Below, in pieces: positions 31,150 through 39,438 of a DNA stretch of 64,000 nt. Position 1 is the first letter of the stretch; every line of letters starts with the position of its first letter. The stretch lies in NCBI GenBank assembly GCA_964502225.1, contig CAZCUC010000002.1, positions 1 through 64,000 of the forward strand, read 5' to 3'. The DNA is from CAJAUT01 sp964502225. GTDB lineage: Bacteria > Patescibacteriota > Microgenomatia > UBA1400 > UBA12108. The position numbers and the translations under genes were made by a program. The notes under the pieces were generated by a model, which saw only the letters and a list, made by a program, of their open reading frames with translations, made no database searches and was not told where the DNA came from.

Positions 31150-31725
31150 TTATCTAGAAATGCGTTGTGAGTTGAGAAAATATTCCTGTATTTCCTTATA
31201 GCTATTTTCTATTAGTATTCGACTTGAAATAGCAAAGATTTCGATAAGTGTGCCACTTTTCTCACCAATACGCCTTTTGACATCCAAAGGTCTGCTATTT
31301 TTATCTTGTACTAAGACGATGTCAACGTCATAGTAAAATTCATTTGCAGATGGTGGACTCATGTCTACATATTGCTCAAATTCTGGAATTGGCAGAACGT
31401 CTCTACCGTCGATATTGGCACCTAAAATAGGGAGATTGCTAGCGAGATAAGCTATAGATTTTTCACTGAGTTCATGACCCCAGTACCGCTTTAATTTAGA
31501 GTGGTTCCAGTAAATTTTACCTACTTGTCTACTTCCTACTAATCCTACATATTCTGGTTCAGAATTATTTCTTGAGTAATGGTCAATAAATCCCCATATA
31601 TCAATTATTTCGCTGACGTTGCGAACATGCGAGCCTACCTTTAAAGGTCCTAGGAAAGGTCTTTCGTTTAACTGATTTTTCCATTTCTCGTGATTAAGTT
31701 GTGGTGATAAATGATCTGGAGTCAT
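31150..31725 (-). CDS. Hypothetical protein
   Basis: About 191 residues with no clear family. YVGLVGSRQVGK and, later, YYDVDIVLVQDK recall the GS...DxD arrangement of nucleotidyltransferase folds, but spacing is long and this is weak. The start at 31725 follows a TATAAT by exactly six bases. It lies just downstream of tRNA-Gln on the same strand, at the edge of a stretch with more A+T-rich genes, so it could be acquired. Confidence 0.6.
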   Translation of the reverse strand: MTPDHLSPQLNHEKWKNQLNERPFLGPLKVGSHVRNVSEIIDIWGFIDHYSRNNSEPEYVGLVGSRQVGKIYWNHSKLKRYWGHELSEKSIAYLASNLPILGANIDGRDVLPIPEFEQYVDMSPPSANEFYYDVDIVLVQDKNSRPLDVKRRIGEKSGTLIEIFAISSRILIENSYKEIQEYFLNSQRISR

Positions 31726-31752
31726 GTTAACATTATACACTATAGGTCAATG

Positions 31753-31823
31753 TTGCGGGACTAGGACTCGAACCTAGGAGACGACATTCAGAGTGTCGCA
31801 TGATACCACTTCATCATCCCGCA
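31753..31823 (-). tRNA. tRNA-Gln (CTG)
   Basis: Minus-strand cloverleaf of 71 bases. Acceptor TGCGGGA pairs with TCCCGCA, anticodon stem CGACA/TGTCG holds loop CTCTGAA with anticodon CTG, and the T arm is CTAGG-TTCGAGT-CCTAG. U at position 1 is typical of bacterial tRNA-Gln. With an archaeal-type AspRS here, Asn/Gln charging routes are of interest. Confidence 0.93.
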
Positions 31824-31838
31824 TCTGCATGGAGTATT

Positions 31839-32165
31839 TTACCTCAAAAGTGGCCTATACACACTGGTGGATTGATTTTGTTCATCATTACCAAGCAGTA
31901 TCCAAAGAACTCCGTCAAAGATTAACTTTAAAATAGGTGTTCTTTCGATATACTCTGTCGTTTGTTCCTCAACCAAATATTGAACATGGTCATTTAGCAG
32001 AATGGCGCCACATAATACGCTTGGGAGTATAGCGACTTTGGCTTTCCAAACCTTCAGTTTTATCTTGTCAGTAACAAATTTAAGACCAGAATTAGTTAGC
32101 TCCCCCATACCTGAGAGAAGACTCTCATATTCGATTAAACTTAGTGGTGTGAATGAATCAATCAT
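31839..32165 (-). CDS. Hypothetical protein
   Basis: About 108 residues with no recognised motif; LWILLGNDEQNQ and a central hydrophobic stretch AKVAILPSVLCGAILL are notable. The start is uncertain: 32165 has a weak GGGG ahead, 32195 is also possible. Lies between bactofilin-like and tRNA-Gln genes. Could be a recent acquisition along with the gene at 31150. Confidence 0.5.
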   Translation of the reverse strand: MIDSFTPLSLIEYESLLSGMGELTNSGLKFVTDKIKLKVWKAKVAILPSVLCGAILLNDHVQYLVEEQTTEYIERTPILKLIFDGVLWILLGNDEQNQSTSVYRPLLR

Positions 32166-32204
32166 ATTTACCCCACGTAGACTAAGATGGCACATCGCAA
32201 GCCT

Positions 32205-33323
32205 TTAGAGTGATTTGAGGTGGGAGTGGGTGTATCCCCAGATCGCACCGAGGCCGACCCAGGTAAATAACATAGTAGTAACCCAGCCGATCCCGGGGAG
32301 CGCACGCAGGAGATAAAAGATGGCTAGACCAACAAAATAGGTGGCGTAGATACCCATCTTGTTCCAGCTGAACTGGCGGGCGACAAAGCGACCGAGGGCG
32401 TAGCTACTAGCTAGCTTGGCTAAGACGAGGCACAGCGCAAATACAGGAATCATAAACCCAACAATCGGGAGACCGATTACGCTGATTGCGAGAACCAACA
32501 TCAGGGGGAGCGCAAAAATAACTATCAAAAACCCAATACCTAGACTGCGCAGGAGAGAGTTCTCGACAGTTTGCGCCAGCCCCATGCCAGACTTGGGGAA
32601 GAGACGGAGGAGCAATGATCCGAGCAGGAGATAACCAAGGAATGAGATAGCTAGCCAGCCACGATGGGCGACCAGACCGAATTTACCAAAATCTTCTTTG
32701 GCTTTATCCATGTCACGGCGAGCATCTGATGGAGGGGTGAAACGAGAGATAGTCCCTGCGACAGTAGAGGTGGGACTCTGGGTGAGCGTAGAGCTATCTT
32801 CCCCTAGCGCATAGGTGAGGTTGCCACCGATACGAGAGTTTGGGCCTAGATCGATCACTCCTCCCCCGAGGCGAGCTTCTTTACCGACTTTGCTGTCTAG
32901 ATAAATGGTCCCGGCGCCTACCATGAGATTGCGACCAATGGGAGCGTAGTTTTTGAGGTTACCAGTGCCTGTGACAAGAGAGCCGCCGATTTGACTGGTT
33001 GAGTCAATTGTGACATTCCCAGCCCCTGCGACGACTGAGTTGCGGACTGTGGCGCCCGTCAAGATGAGATCTCCGGTACCTACAAAGAGTCCTCCTTTGA
33101 TATCTCCACTGATGCGGACAGTACCTGCACCTACAAACACATCGCCAGTGATAGTACCGTCGATACTAAGCGATTCTGCGGCGACAAAAAGATCATCATC
33201 GATTGTTTCGGTAGCAGGAATGACCACACTACCCTGCTCTTGGATAATGACTTTGGCTAGTGCCTGAGATGGGAAAGCAAAAACTGAGAAGACGGTAATG
33301 AGGACAAGCAGTTTTTTGAACAT
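32205..33323 (-). CDS. Bactofilin-like beta-helix protein with C-terminal membrane domain
   Basis: 372 residues. A signal peptide (residues 1-23, ending QALA) leads to a right-handed beta-helix of short repeats (GDVFVGAGTVRISGDI, GGLFVGTGDLILTG) as in bactofilins/DUF583, spanning about 40-190. Four membrane helices follow from about 225, with AHRGWLAISFLGYLLLGSLL the first. Exported beta-helix plus membrane anchor could form an extracellular scaffold. AGGAG precedes the start; the gene follows the MazG-like gene by 10 bases. Confidence 0.85.
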   Translation of the reverse strand: MFKKLLVLITVFSVFAFPSQALAKVIIQEQGSVVIPATETIDDDLFVAAESLSIDGTITGDVFVGAGTVRISGDIKGGLFVGTGDLILTGATVRNSVVAGAGNVTIDSTSQIGGSLVTGTGNLKNYAPIGRNLMVGAGTIYLDSKVGKEARLGGGVIDLGPNSRIGGNLTYALGEDSSTLTQSPTSTVAGTISRFTPPSDARRDMDKAKEDFGKFGLVAHRGWLAISFLGYLLLGSLLLRLFPKSGMGLAQTVENSLLRSLGIGFLIVIFALPLMLVLAISVIGLPIVGFMIPVFALCLVLAKLASSYALGRFVARQFSWNKMGIYATYFVGLAIFYLLRALPGIGWVTTMLFTWVGLGAIWGYTHSHLKSL

Positions 33324-33333
33324 AGGACTCCTT

Positions 33334-33690
33334 TTAAGCTAATTCTTTGTATTGTTTTGGTTTAGATTTGCGGGCTTCGATTTTTTTGAGAGTTTGAAGA
33401 ATTCTTTCATGAAGATTGATGTCTTTGATACGGGCAATCCGGAGGATGGTCACAACCAAGTCACCTAGCTCTTGCTCATAGGACTCGTCCTGCTGGGCGG
33501 CCAAGTTGAGGGGTTTGCGTCCGTGCTCGGCCAGGTAGGCACGAGCGATCTCCCCGACTTCTTCGGTGAGTGAGAGTAGGAGAATGGAACCGTACTCTTT
33601 GGAATATCTTTTACCTCGATCGATGCGAGATAGGTAGTTAAAATACTCAGCAAATGGAGACTTGTAGTGCGGTCGTTTTACTGTGGTCAT
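33334..33690 (-). CDS. MazG-like nucleotide pyrophosphohydrolase
   Basis: 118 residues of the MazG/all-alpha NTP-PPase group. The Mg2+ site is LTEEVGEIARAYLAEHG and the partner helix is ELGDLVVTILRIARI. Hydrolyses (d)NTPs to monophosphates, probably a housecleaning role. A TAAAAT ends six bases before the ATG. Followed on the same strand by the bactofilin-like gene. Confidence 0.87.
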   Translation of the reverse strand: MTTVKRPHYKSPFAEYFNYLSRIDRGKRYSKEYGSILLLSLTEEVGEIARAYLAEHGRKPLNLAAQQDESYEQELGDLVVTILRIARIKDINLHERILQTLKKIEARKSKPKQYKELA

Positions 33691-33711
33691 ACCATTATTT
33701 TACACTATAAA

Positions 33712-34377
33712 TTAGTATTTAATGGTGGCTGGGACAGTACCAAGTAAATGAAAAGAGCCGGATTTGAAATTGGCTGACTGGATGTCGGCCCCGCCTATCT
33801 GTTTGATCCGCCTTTGGATCATATCCCCAACAGCTTTTGCGGCTGGGCTAGTAATGGAGTCCGGGACTGTGACACGGCCGATCTGAAAAGTACTAGGGCT
33901 GATACTGAGCTGGTTACTAGTCATCCCGCCCGTACCTTTGACATAAAAAGGCAGATCTCCGGAGACGTACTTGATATACTCTTTACCTTTTTCGATGTCT
34001 TGATCTGAATAGCCGAGGTTCTTGGCTAGGGAGATGGCAGTCCCAATTTTGAGATAACCTGAGGCTTCGCCAGTGCCATCTGCGTTAAATCTGACCTGCA
34101 CATTTTTAAGCGGGAAGTAAACATCACGATCTTCCCAAACTGCGAATATTGAGGTGATCTCCTCGCTCGTGAGATTGACGTCTAGTTTGACTTTACCGGT
34201 AGGGTTTTGCTCCCCATATTTGGACTCAAATGCAGAGACGAGAGACTTGTCAGTTTTGATTCCGAGATCAATGGGTTTGGTCACATATGGTGAGAGACTG
34301 GGAACGAGCCCGAGATAGGTCAGGACACCGACGGGAATGAGAATAAGGATCAGCAAAAATAATAGTAATTTTTTCAT
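33712..34377 (-). CDS. Membrane-anchored protein of unknown function
   Basis: 221 residues with one N-terminal helix (LLLFLLILILIPVGVLTYLG) and an extracytoplasmic beta-rich domain containing VKLDVNLTSEEITSIF and VQVRFNADGTGEASGYL. The pattern resembles lipid-transfer-like outer-leaflet proteins (YpmS-type), which is only a suggestion. GGAGG lies five bases before the ATG. Follows the DUF1295 gene by 30 bases. Confidence 0.7.
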   Translation of the reverse strand: MKKLLLFLLILILIPVGVLTYLGLVPSLSPYVTKPIDLGIKTDKSLVSAFESKYGEQNPTGKVKLDVNLTSEEITSIFAVWEDRDVYFPLKNVQVRFNADGTGEASGYLKIGTAISLAKNLGYSDQDIEKGKEYIKYVSGDLPFYVKGTGGMTSNQLSISPSTFQIGRVTVPDSITSPAAKAVGDMIQRRIKQIGGADIQSANFKSGSFHLLGTVPATIKY

Positions 34378-34407
34378 AGTACCTCCAGTTGATTGACTAT
34401 GAATATA

Positions 34408-35175
34408 TTAAACTACTTTGATTTTGGGAAAGAAAGCCGGGGTACGCTTTGCATATGCTCGCCAGTCTGCGCGCCCTTTATATTTGGCTTCGAGAAGTGG
34501 GATACCAGAAACAAATAGGAGGAGAAAATCGATGACTAGTGGTCCGACAAAAACGAAGTAGTTGCGAGAGACACCATAGGCGAGCAGAGCAACGCCCCAC
34601 CACAAAGTAGCTTCCCCAAAGTAATTGGGGTGGCGGGTTAGACTCCACAAACCCGTGGTCATGAGCTGGCCTTTGCTAGATTTTTTCTTTTTGAACTGAG
34701 AGAGTTGATAGTCCCCCACCGCCTCAAAGAAAAATCCAGTGAGCCATATGAACATACCCAAATACATCATCCAAGGACTGATCGTCGCCACCCCGATAAT
34801 CCCTAGTACCACAGGGATAGAGACCAGTTGCATGAGGATCCATTGTAGTAGGAATATTTGTACAAGAGAGCGGATCACCCAAGTTTTGCCCCAATCTCTA
34901 CGCCACTGAGCGTAGCGAAAATCTTCTCCCCTACCCCAGTTACGGGCGAGGATATGGAGAGCCAGACGCACACCCCAAACGACGACATAGGCTAACACTA
35001 GCTGAGAGATAAAGTTGCCACTGCTAAATATGTAAGCTACCCCAGCGATTACGACAAATCCGATGCCCCAGACGACATCGACAATGCTGTTGTTGCGGAG
35101 CATGACGGCCAAGAGAAAAGTCATGACAAAGAGAAGGAGTGAAATGCAGGCGGTATAGAAGAAGATGTTGAGCAT
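34408..35175 (-). CDS. DUF1295 steroid-reductase-like membrane protein
   Basis: 255 residues, six or seven helices. The conserved C-terminal core GLWSLTRHPNYFGEATLWWG and FVSGIPLLEAKYKGRADWRAY identify the DUF1295 / isoprenylcysteine-methyltransferase-like superfamily. Cofactor probably NADPH; substrate unknown. TACTAT ends six bases before the ATG. Divergent from the HD-domain gene with 37 bases between starts. Confidence 0.92.
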   Translation of the reverse strand: MLNIFFYTACISLLLFVMTFLLAVMLRNNSIVDVVWGIGFVVIAGVAYIFSSGNFISQLVLAYVVVWGVRLALHILARNWGRGEDFRYAQWRRDWGKTWVIRSLVQIFLLQWILMQLVSIPVVLGIIGVATISPWMMYLGMFIWLTGFFFEAVGDYQLSQFKKKKSSKGQLMTTGLWSLTRHPNYFGEATLWWGVALLAYGVSRNYFVFVGPLVIDFLLLFVSGIPLLEAKYKGRADWRAYAKRTPAFFPKIKVV

Positions 35176-35212
35176 AGTTTGATAGTAGCATACTCTGCGC
35201 TATACTGCCTTT

Positions 35213-35848
35213 ATGACGATCAAACAACTTTATGCAAAGTATCAAATTATGCCACAACTTGAAACTCACATGTTGAGAGTCGCTGGAGTGGGTAAAATAA
35301 TTGCGGAAAACTGGCAGGGTGAGTGTGACACAAAACTTACAACCGATCTCTGTTCGATCCACGATATGGGGAATATTGTAAAGTTTGATTTGCGTGATGG
35401 GATTGATATGTCAAAGTTTGGCAGAATCGAAAATTTGAAACATTGGCAAGAAGTTCAGCGAAGATACTGGGATAAATATGGCAAGGATGCTCACGATGCG
35501 ACTATCGGGATTTTGCGCGAGGCCGGACTGCCTCATTTTGAGTCTTATATCGACGAAGAGGAAAGACTCTATTTTGCGGAGGCTCGGGAGGAACAATTGG
35601 CGAAGGCGCGAGTAGAATCGATTATTCTCATGTACGCAGATTGCAGAGTTATACCGAGTGGGGTAGTGAGTTACCGCGAGCGGGTCAATGATTTAAAAGA
35701 CCGGTATGGGACAAGAAGCGATACCTGGTACGATTGGACGTTTTGGTTTGAAAATTGGTTACATACCAAGGTCGGAGTTGATTTGCAAAGTATTACGGAA
35801 GATAGTGTTACCCCCCTCTTTGACGAGCTGCTATCACGTACTATATAA
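35213..35848 (+). CDS. HD-domain protein
   Basis: 211 residues. LETHMLRVAGVGKIIAENW holds the first His, and DLCSIHDMGNIVKF the HD pair, followed by VESIILMYADCRV with the last Asp of the metal site. A phosphohydrolase of unknown substrate. TATACT ends six bases before the ATG. The promoter of the T-box leader lies inside its last codons. Confidence 0.85.
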   Translation: MTIKQLYAKYQIMPQLETHMLRVAGVGKIIAENWQGECDTKLTTDLCSIHDMGNIVKFDLRDGIDMSKFGRIENLKHWQEVQRRYWDKYGKDAHDATIGILREAGLPHFESYIDEEERLYFAEAREEQLAKARVESIILMYADCRVIPSGVVSYRERVNDLKDRYGTRSDTWYDWTFWFENWLHTKVGVDLQSITEDSVTPLFDELLSRTI

Positions 35849-35849
35849 T
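35820..35849 (+). promoter_or_regulatory. Promoter of the T-box leader
   Basis: TTGACG (35820-35825) and TATAAT (35844-35849) lie 18 bases apart. The pair overlaps the final codons of the HD-domain gene and would start a transcript near 35856. Confidence 0.75.
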
Positions 35850-35855
35850 GGTCTT

Positions 35856-36037
35856 AATTGATAAAGCGATGAAGGGGTTTCCCGCCCTTTCGACCGCCTC
35901 CCTGGCGAGTCAAGCTGAGTACGATGAGTGCTACGTAATCTGCACGAGACGCAGTAAATTGAGTAAAACCGCAAGGTGGTACCGCCCAGAGAAGGCCCTT
36001 GCATGTTCCCATTTTTGGGTGCATGCAAGGGTTTTTT
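35856..36037 (+). ncRNA. T-box riboswitch upstream of the CsaA-like/proS genes
   Basis: The T-box bulge TGGTACC (35977-35983) is flanked by GCAAGG (35971-35976), which pairs with CCTTGC (35997-36002), and by GCC/GGC around loop CAGAGAA, giving a complete antiterminator. The competing terminator uses CCCTTGCATG (35996-36005) with CATGCAAGGG (36022-36031) and six Ts. The bulge would pair with an uncharged tRNA ending ACCA, fitting discriminator A. Stem I is not canonical to my eye; a hairpin at 35892-35911 carries CCC/CCT proline codons in its loop. Function: read-through when tRNA-Pro is uncharged. Confidence 0.9.
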
Positions 36038-36060
36038 GTATATATAAGGAGTAAACATAT

Positions 36061-36394
36061 GATCGATTACAACGACTTTGCCAAAGTGGATATCCGCGTG
36101 GGGCGCATAGTGGGGGTCGAAGACTTCCCCGAAGCCAAGAAACCCGCCTACAAACTGACCATCGATTTTGGGAGCGAAATAGGACAGAAACGATCGAGTG
36201 CGCAAGTGAAAAAGTATTACACTAAAGAGACTCTGATGGGCAAAATAGTTTTGGGAGTTGTCAATTTCCCACCCAAACAAATTGGACCGTTTATGTCGGA
36301 GTGTCTCACTCTTGGAGCCCCTGATGAAGACGGACAATGTGTGCTAATCTCACCAAACAATGAGAAGGCAGTCATCGGCGGAAAATTATTTTAA
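36061..36394 (+). CDS. CsaA-like tRNA-binding protein
   Basis: 110 residues, one EMAPII/tRNA-binding OB fold as in CsaA, YgjH and the C terminus of MetRS. KVDIRVGRIVGVEDFPEAKK opens the domain and SECLTLGAPDEDGQCVLISP closes it. Binds tRNA, possibly aiding charging; in other organisms CsaA also has chaperone-like activity. It has AAGGAG eight bases before its ATG. It is the first gene behind the T-box leader and is followed 20 bases later by proS, so the pair is probably amino-acid controlled. Confidence 0.93.
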
Positions 36395-36414
36395 CAACTA
36401 ATCAAAGGAGATTT

Positions 36415-37665
36415 ATGAAATATTCGAAAATGTTTGTCAAAACTTTAAAGACTGCACCCAGTGCGGCCGATACGGCGAACCACCGTCTACTTGTGCAGGC
36501 CGGATTTGTGCGCCAGGTCATGGCTGGAGTTTATACCTACCTCCCCTTGGGACTGCGGGTGCTGAACAAAATATCTAAAATTGTGCGCGAGGAGATGGAT
36601 AATATCGGTGCCCAAGAAGTACTCATGCCACTACTTCACCCCTCTAGTTTGTGGAAGCAGACAGGGGCATGGGACAAGGCCGACGTATTATTTAAAGTAA
36701 AAAGTCGGACTGATAAAGAATATGCATTAGCTATAAGCAATGAGGAGACAGTGACACCGCTCGCCAAAGAGTGGATTCATAGTGCTAAAGATCTACCTCT
36801 AGCCATCTACCATATTAACTGGAAGTTCCGCGACGAGCTACGGTCAAAATCCGGTATTATGCGCGGGCGCGAGTTCCTCATGAAGGATATGTATAGTTTC
36901 CATGCTACCCAAGCGGATTTTGATACTTTTTATGCCAAAGCTAAAGTGGCTTACATGAATGTGTACAAACGATTGGGACTGGTCGCTAAAGCAACCGAAG
37001 CGTCGGGTGGGGCATTTACTGAGAAAGTCAGTTACGAGTTTGAAGTACTTACCGATGCGGGTGAAGCACCTGTTTTGTACTGCGACCAGTGTGACTACTG
37101 CGTGAACGTCGATGATATCAAAACCTACAAACTGGGTGATGAGTGCCCTATTTGCCACAAAGACAAACTAAAGTCGGCGATGGCATCTGAAGTGGGGAAT
37201 GTGTTTGACCTAGGTCTGAAGTACTCCAAAGCGTTTGATCTCACTTTCAATAATGAAAGTGGAGAGAAAACCTACCCAATCATGGGTTGCTACGGGATCG
37301 GGATCTCGCGCACTATGGGAGTGATAGTCGAAAAGTTCAATGATGCGCGTGGGATACTGTGGCCTGCCTCGATTGCGCCTTTTACTGTCCACCTAGCGAG
37401 TCTAAACACAAATGATGAAGCGGTCATTAAGCGAGCGGATGAAGTGTATGAGCTCCTCACCAAAGCCGGTGTCGAGGTGCTCTATGATGAGCGAACAGAT
37501 GTGGGTGCAGGGCAAAAACTGGGTGAAGCCGATATGATCGGTTGCCCTATCCGCGCGGTAGTATCCTCCAAAACTCAAGACAAAGTTGAAGTTAAGATGA
37601 GGAATGAGAAAGAAGCAAAATTAATGAGCGTGGAGGAGCTAATAAAGTTATGCTTAGAAAAATAG
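36415..37665 (+). CDS. proS: Prolyl-tRNA synthetase, short form
   Basis: 416 residues against about 570 in E. coli. Class II motifs are visible: motif 1 region EVLMPLLHPSSLW, motif 2 WKFRDELRSKSGIMRGREFL and motif 3 GCYGIGISRTMG, plus the anticodon-binding domain from about 315. The usual editing insertion between motifs 2 and 3 is replaced by a short segment with four cysteines (CDQCDYC and CPIC), probably a zinc site. Mischarged Ala-tRNA-Pro editing would need another protein. Transcribed with the CsaA-like gene from the T-box leader. Confidence 0.96.
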   Translation: MKYSKMFVKTLKTAPSAADTANHRLLVQAGFVRQVMAGVYTYLPLGLRVLNKISKIVREEMDNIGAQEVLMPLLHPSSLWKQTGAWDKADVLFKVKSRTDKEYALAISNEETVTPLAKEWIHSAKDLPLAIYHINWKFRDELRSKSGIMRGREFLMKDMYSFHATQADFDTFYAKAKVAYMNVYKRLGLVAKATEASGGAFTEKVSYEFEVLTDAGEAPVLYCDQCDYCVNVDDIKTYKLGDECPICHKDKLKSAMASEVGNVFDLGLKYSKAFDLTFNNESGEKTYPIMGCYGIGISRTMGVIVEKFNDARGILWPASIAPFTVHLASLNTNDEAVIKRADEVYELLTKAGVEVLYDERTDVGAGQKLGEADMIGCPIRAVVSSKTQDKVEVKMRNEKEAKLMSVEELIKLCLEK

Positions 37666-37985
37666 TTGTTTTGATACTTTCAATTTTTATTGGACTTGCG
37701 TTTACTGCATTTTCAACCCGCTTAAATTTTAATGGTTTGACATTGTTTATGTCGAATCAGAATGGAGGTTGTGGAGACCACTGGGGTGGATTACCTTTCG
37801 CGTATACCTACACCAGAGTAAAACCAACGCCACTCCCGATTGGTGGAATTATTCCTCAACCATTTTGTGTTGGAGTTAGCAATAACTTGCCAATGTTTAT
37901 TGATTGGTTTATTTGGACTTTTGCTAGCTACGTTGGGATTGAATCAATCGTCAAACGAATGAAGCGACGCAGATCACAACATTGA
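37650..37985 (+). CDS. Hypothetical membrane protein
   Basis: 111 residues with two hydrophobic segments (VVLILSIFIGLAFTAF and MFIDWFIWTFASYVGIES), a Cys-containing, Gly/Trp-rich middle and a basic end (KRMKRRRSQ). It overlaps proS by 16 bases and may be co-transcribed. No family recognised. Confidence 0.65.
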   Translation: MLRKIVVLILSIFIGLAFTAFSTRLNFNGLTLFMSNQNGGCGDHWGGLPFAYTYTRVKPTPLPIGGIIPQPFCVGVSNNLPMFIDWFIWTFASYVGIESIVKRMKRRRSQH

Positions 37986-37994
37986 GAACGGTCT

Positions 37995-39416
37995 TCAGTT
38001 TACAGAGGACAGGCGGGCAAGCACTTTTTCACGACCGAGAACTTGCATGGTTTCAAAAAGTGGAGGAGTGGCGGTCTTGCCGGTCACGGCTATGCGGAGC
38101 ATCATGAAGTATTGACCTGGCTTCCAGCCATTGGCCTCGGCGAGTGATCTAACTTTTTGCTCGATGTTTTCATGCGTCCAAACTTCTTTATCAAGTCCTT
38201 CTAGTGCAGACCTAGTGGCGGAGAGCTGAGTAGCAACTTCTTCGGTAGTTGATTTTTTGGTCAGGACTGTTTGATCAACATTGATGTCGCGGTAGAAGAA
38301 AGTGGTGAGCTCCTCGAAATCCTTGAGGGTGACTAGGCGTTCTTTGATCAGGGGAAGAATCTGTGGGACAAGGGTATGTGGACAGTCGGATGGGACAAAG
38401 GGAGCAAGACGCTTGGTAAGCTCTGTGTCTTCCATCTCGCGGATGTACATGCCGTTGTACCAGTTGAGCTTGTCGATATCAAAGACAGGAGCGGTGAGGG
38501 CTATCCGCTCGATCGTAAAGGTGCGAACAAATTCTTCCATATCGAAAATATCTTTTTTCTCCGGATGCGACCAACTCATGAGTGCAAGAAAGTTGAGCAT
38601 AGCTTCTGGTAGGTATCCCTTGTCGCGATATGAAAGGACTGAAACATCATTTTTCCGCTTGCTCATTTTGGAGTGATCTTTGTTCCTGATCACGGGTAGG
38701 TGCACGAAGATGGGCAGATCCCAGCCAAATGCCTCGTAAATAAGGACGTGCTTGGGGGTGGAAGAGAGCCATTCTTCACCCCGAATAATGTGGGTGACTT
38801 CCATGAGATGGTCATCTACTACTACACCCAAATGGTAAGTGGGGTAACCGTCGGATTTGAGGAGCACTTGGTCATCGATGCCAGAGTTTTGGAACTCGAT
38901 GGGACCGCGAATGGCATCCTGGCAGATAGTGACGCCCGTTTCTGGGACTTTGAGGCGGATGACATATGATTCTCCGGCGGCGACGCGCTTTTTGGCTTCG
39001 TCTAAATCTATATTGCGACAAAATTTGTCGTAGCGTGGCAATTCTTTTTTTGCTTGCTGATCAGCACGTACCTGATCGAGGCGCTCTTTGGTACAGAAGC
39101 AGTAATAGGCTTTGCCGTTTTCGATCAGATCCTTGACGTGTTTTTGGTAGCTGGGTAGACACTCGGACTGGATGTAGGGAGCGTGAGGACCACCGACGTT
39201 AGGCCCTTCATCATTGTCGATACCTAACCAAGCGAGTGCTTCAAAAATAACGTTTACGGCACCCTCTACCAACCTAGTCCTATCCGTATCTTCGATGCGA
39301 ATGATAAACTGGCCGCCACTTTGACGGGCCAGTGCCCAGTTGCGCATGGCAGTATAGGCAGTACCTAGATGGAGCATGCCAGTGGGTGAGGGAGCGATGC
39401 GTGTACGTACAGACAT
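37995..39416 (-). CDS. gltX: Glutamyl-tRNA synthetase
   Basis: About 473 residues, a normal class I GluRS. HIGH-type motif in IAPSPTGMLHLGTAY and KMSKRK are both present, and LVRGA-type VVDDHLMEVTHIIRGEEWL precedes the latter. It may also mischarge tRNA-Gln if no GlnRS exists. The ATG at 39416 lies six bases after TATAAT; a long upstream extension in this frame is not credible because it would run through the divergent gene. Confidence 0.97.
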   Translation of the reverse strand: MSVRTRIAPSPTGMLHLGTAYTAMRNWALARQSGGQFIIRIEDTDRTRLVEGAVNVIFEALAWLGIDNDEGPNVGGPHAPYIQSECLPSYQKHVKDLIENGKAYYCFCTKERLDQVRADQQAKKELPRYDKFCRNIDLDEAKKRVAAGESYVIRLKVPETGVTICQDAIRGPIEFQNSGIDDQVLLKSDGYPTYHLGVVVDDHLMEVTHIIRGEEWLSSTPKHVLIYEAFGWDLPIFVHLPVIRNKDHSKMSKRKNDVSVLSYRDKGYLPEAMLNFLALMSWSHPEKKDIFDMEEFVRTFTIERIALTAPVFDIDKLNWYNGMYIREMEDTELTKRLAPFVPSDCPHTLVPQILPLIKERLVTLKDFEELTTFFYRDINVDQTVLTKKSTTEEVATQLSATRSALEGLDKEVWTHENIEQKVRSLAEANGWKPGQYFMMLRIAVTGKTATPPLFETMQVLGREKVLARLSSVN

Positions 39417-39422
39417 AGAAGT

Positions 39423-39432
39423 ATTATATACT
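39423..39432. promoter_or_regulatory. Overlapping divergent -10 elements between gltX and the next gene
   Basis: TATAAT on the minus strand (39423-39428) and TATACT on the plus strand (39427-39432) overlap by two base pairs, each ending six bases before an ATG. The two start codons are 22 bases apart. Both transcripts would be leaderless. Confidence 0.75.
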
Positions 39433-39438
39433 AGGGAT

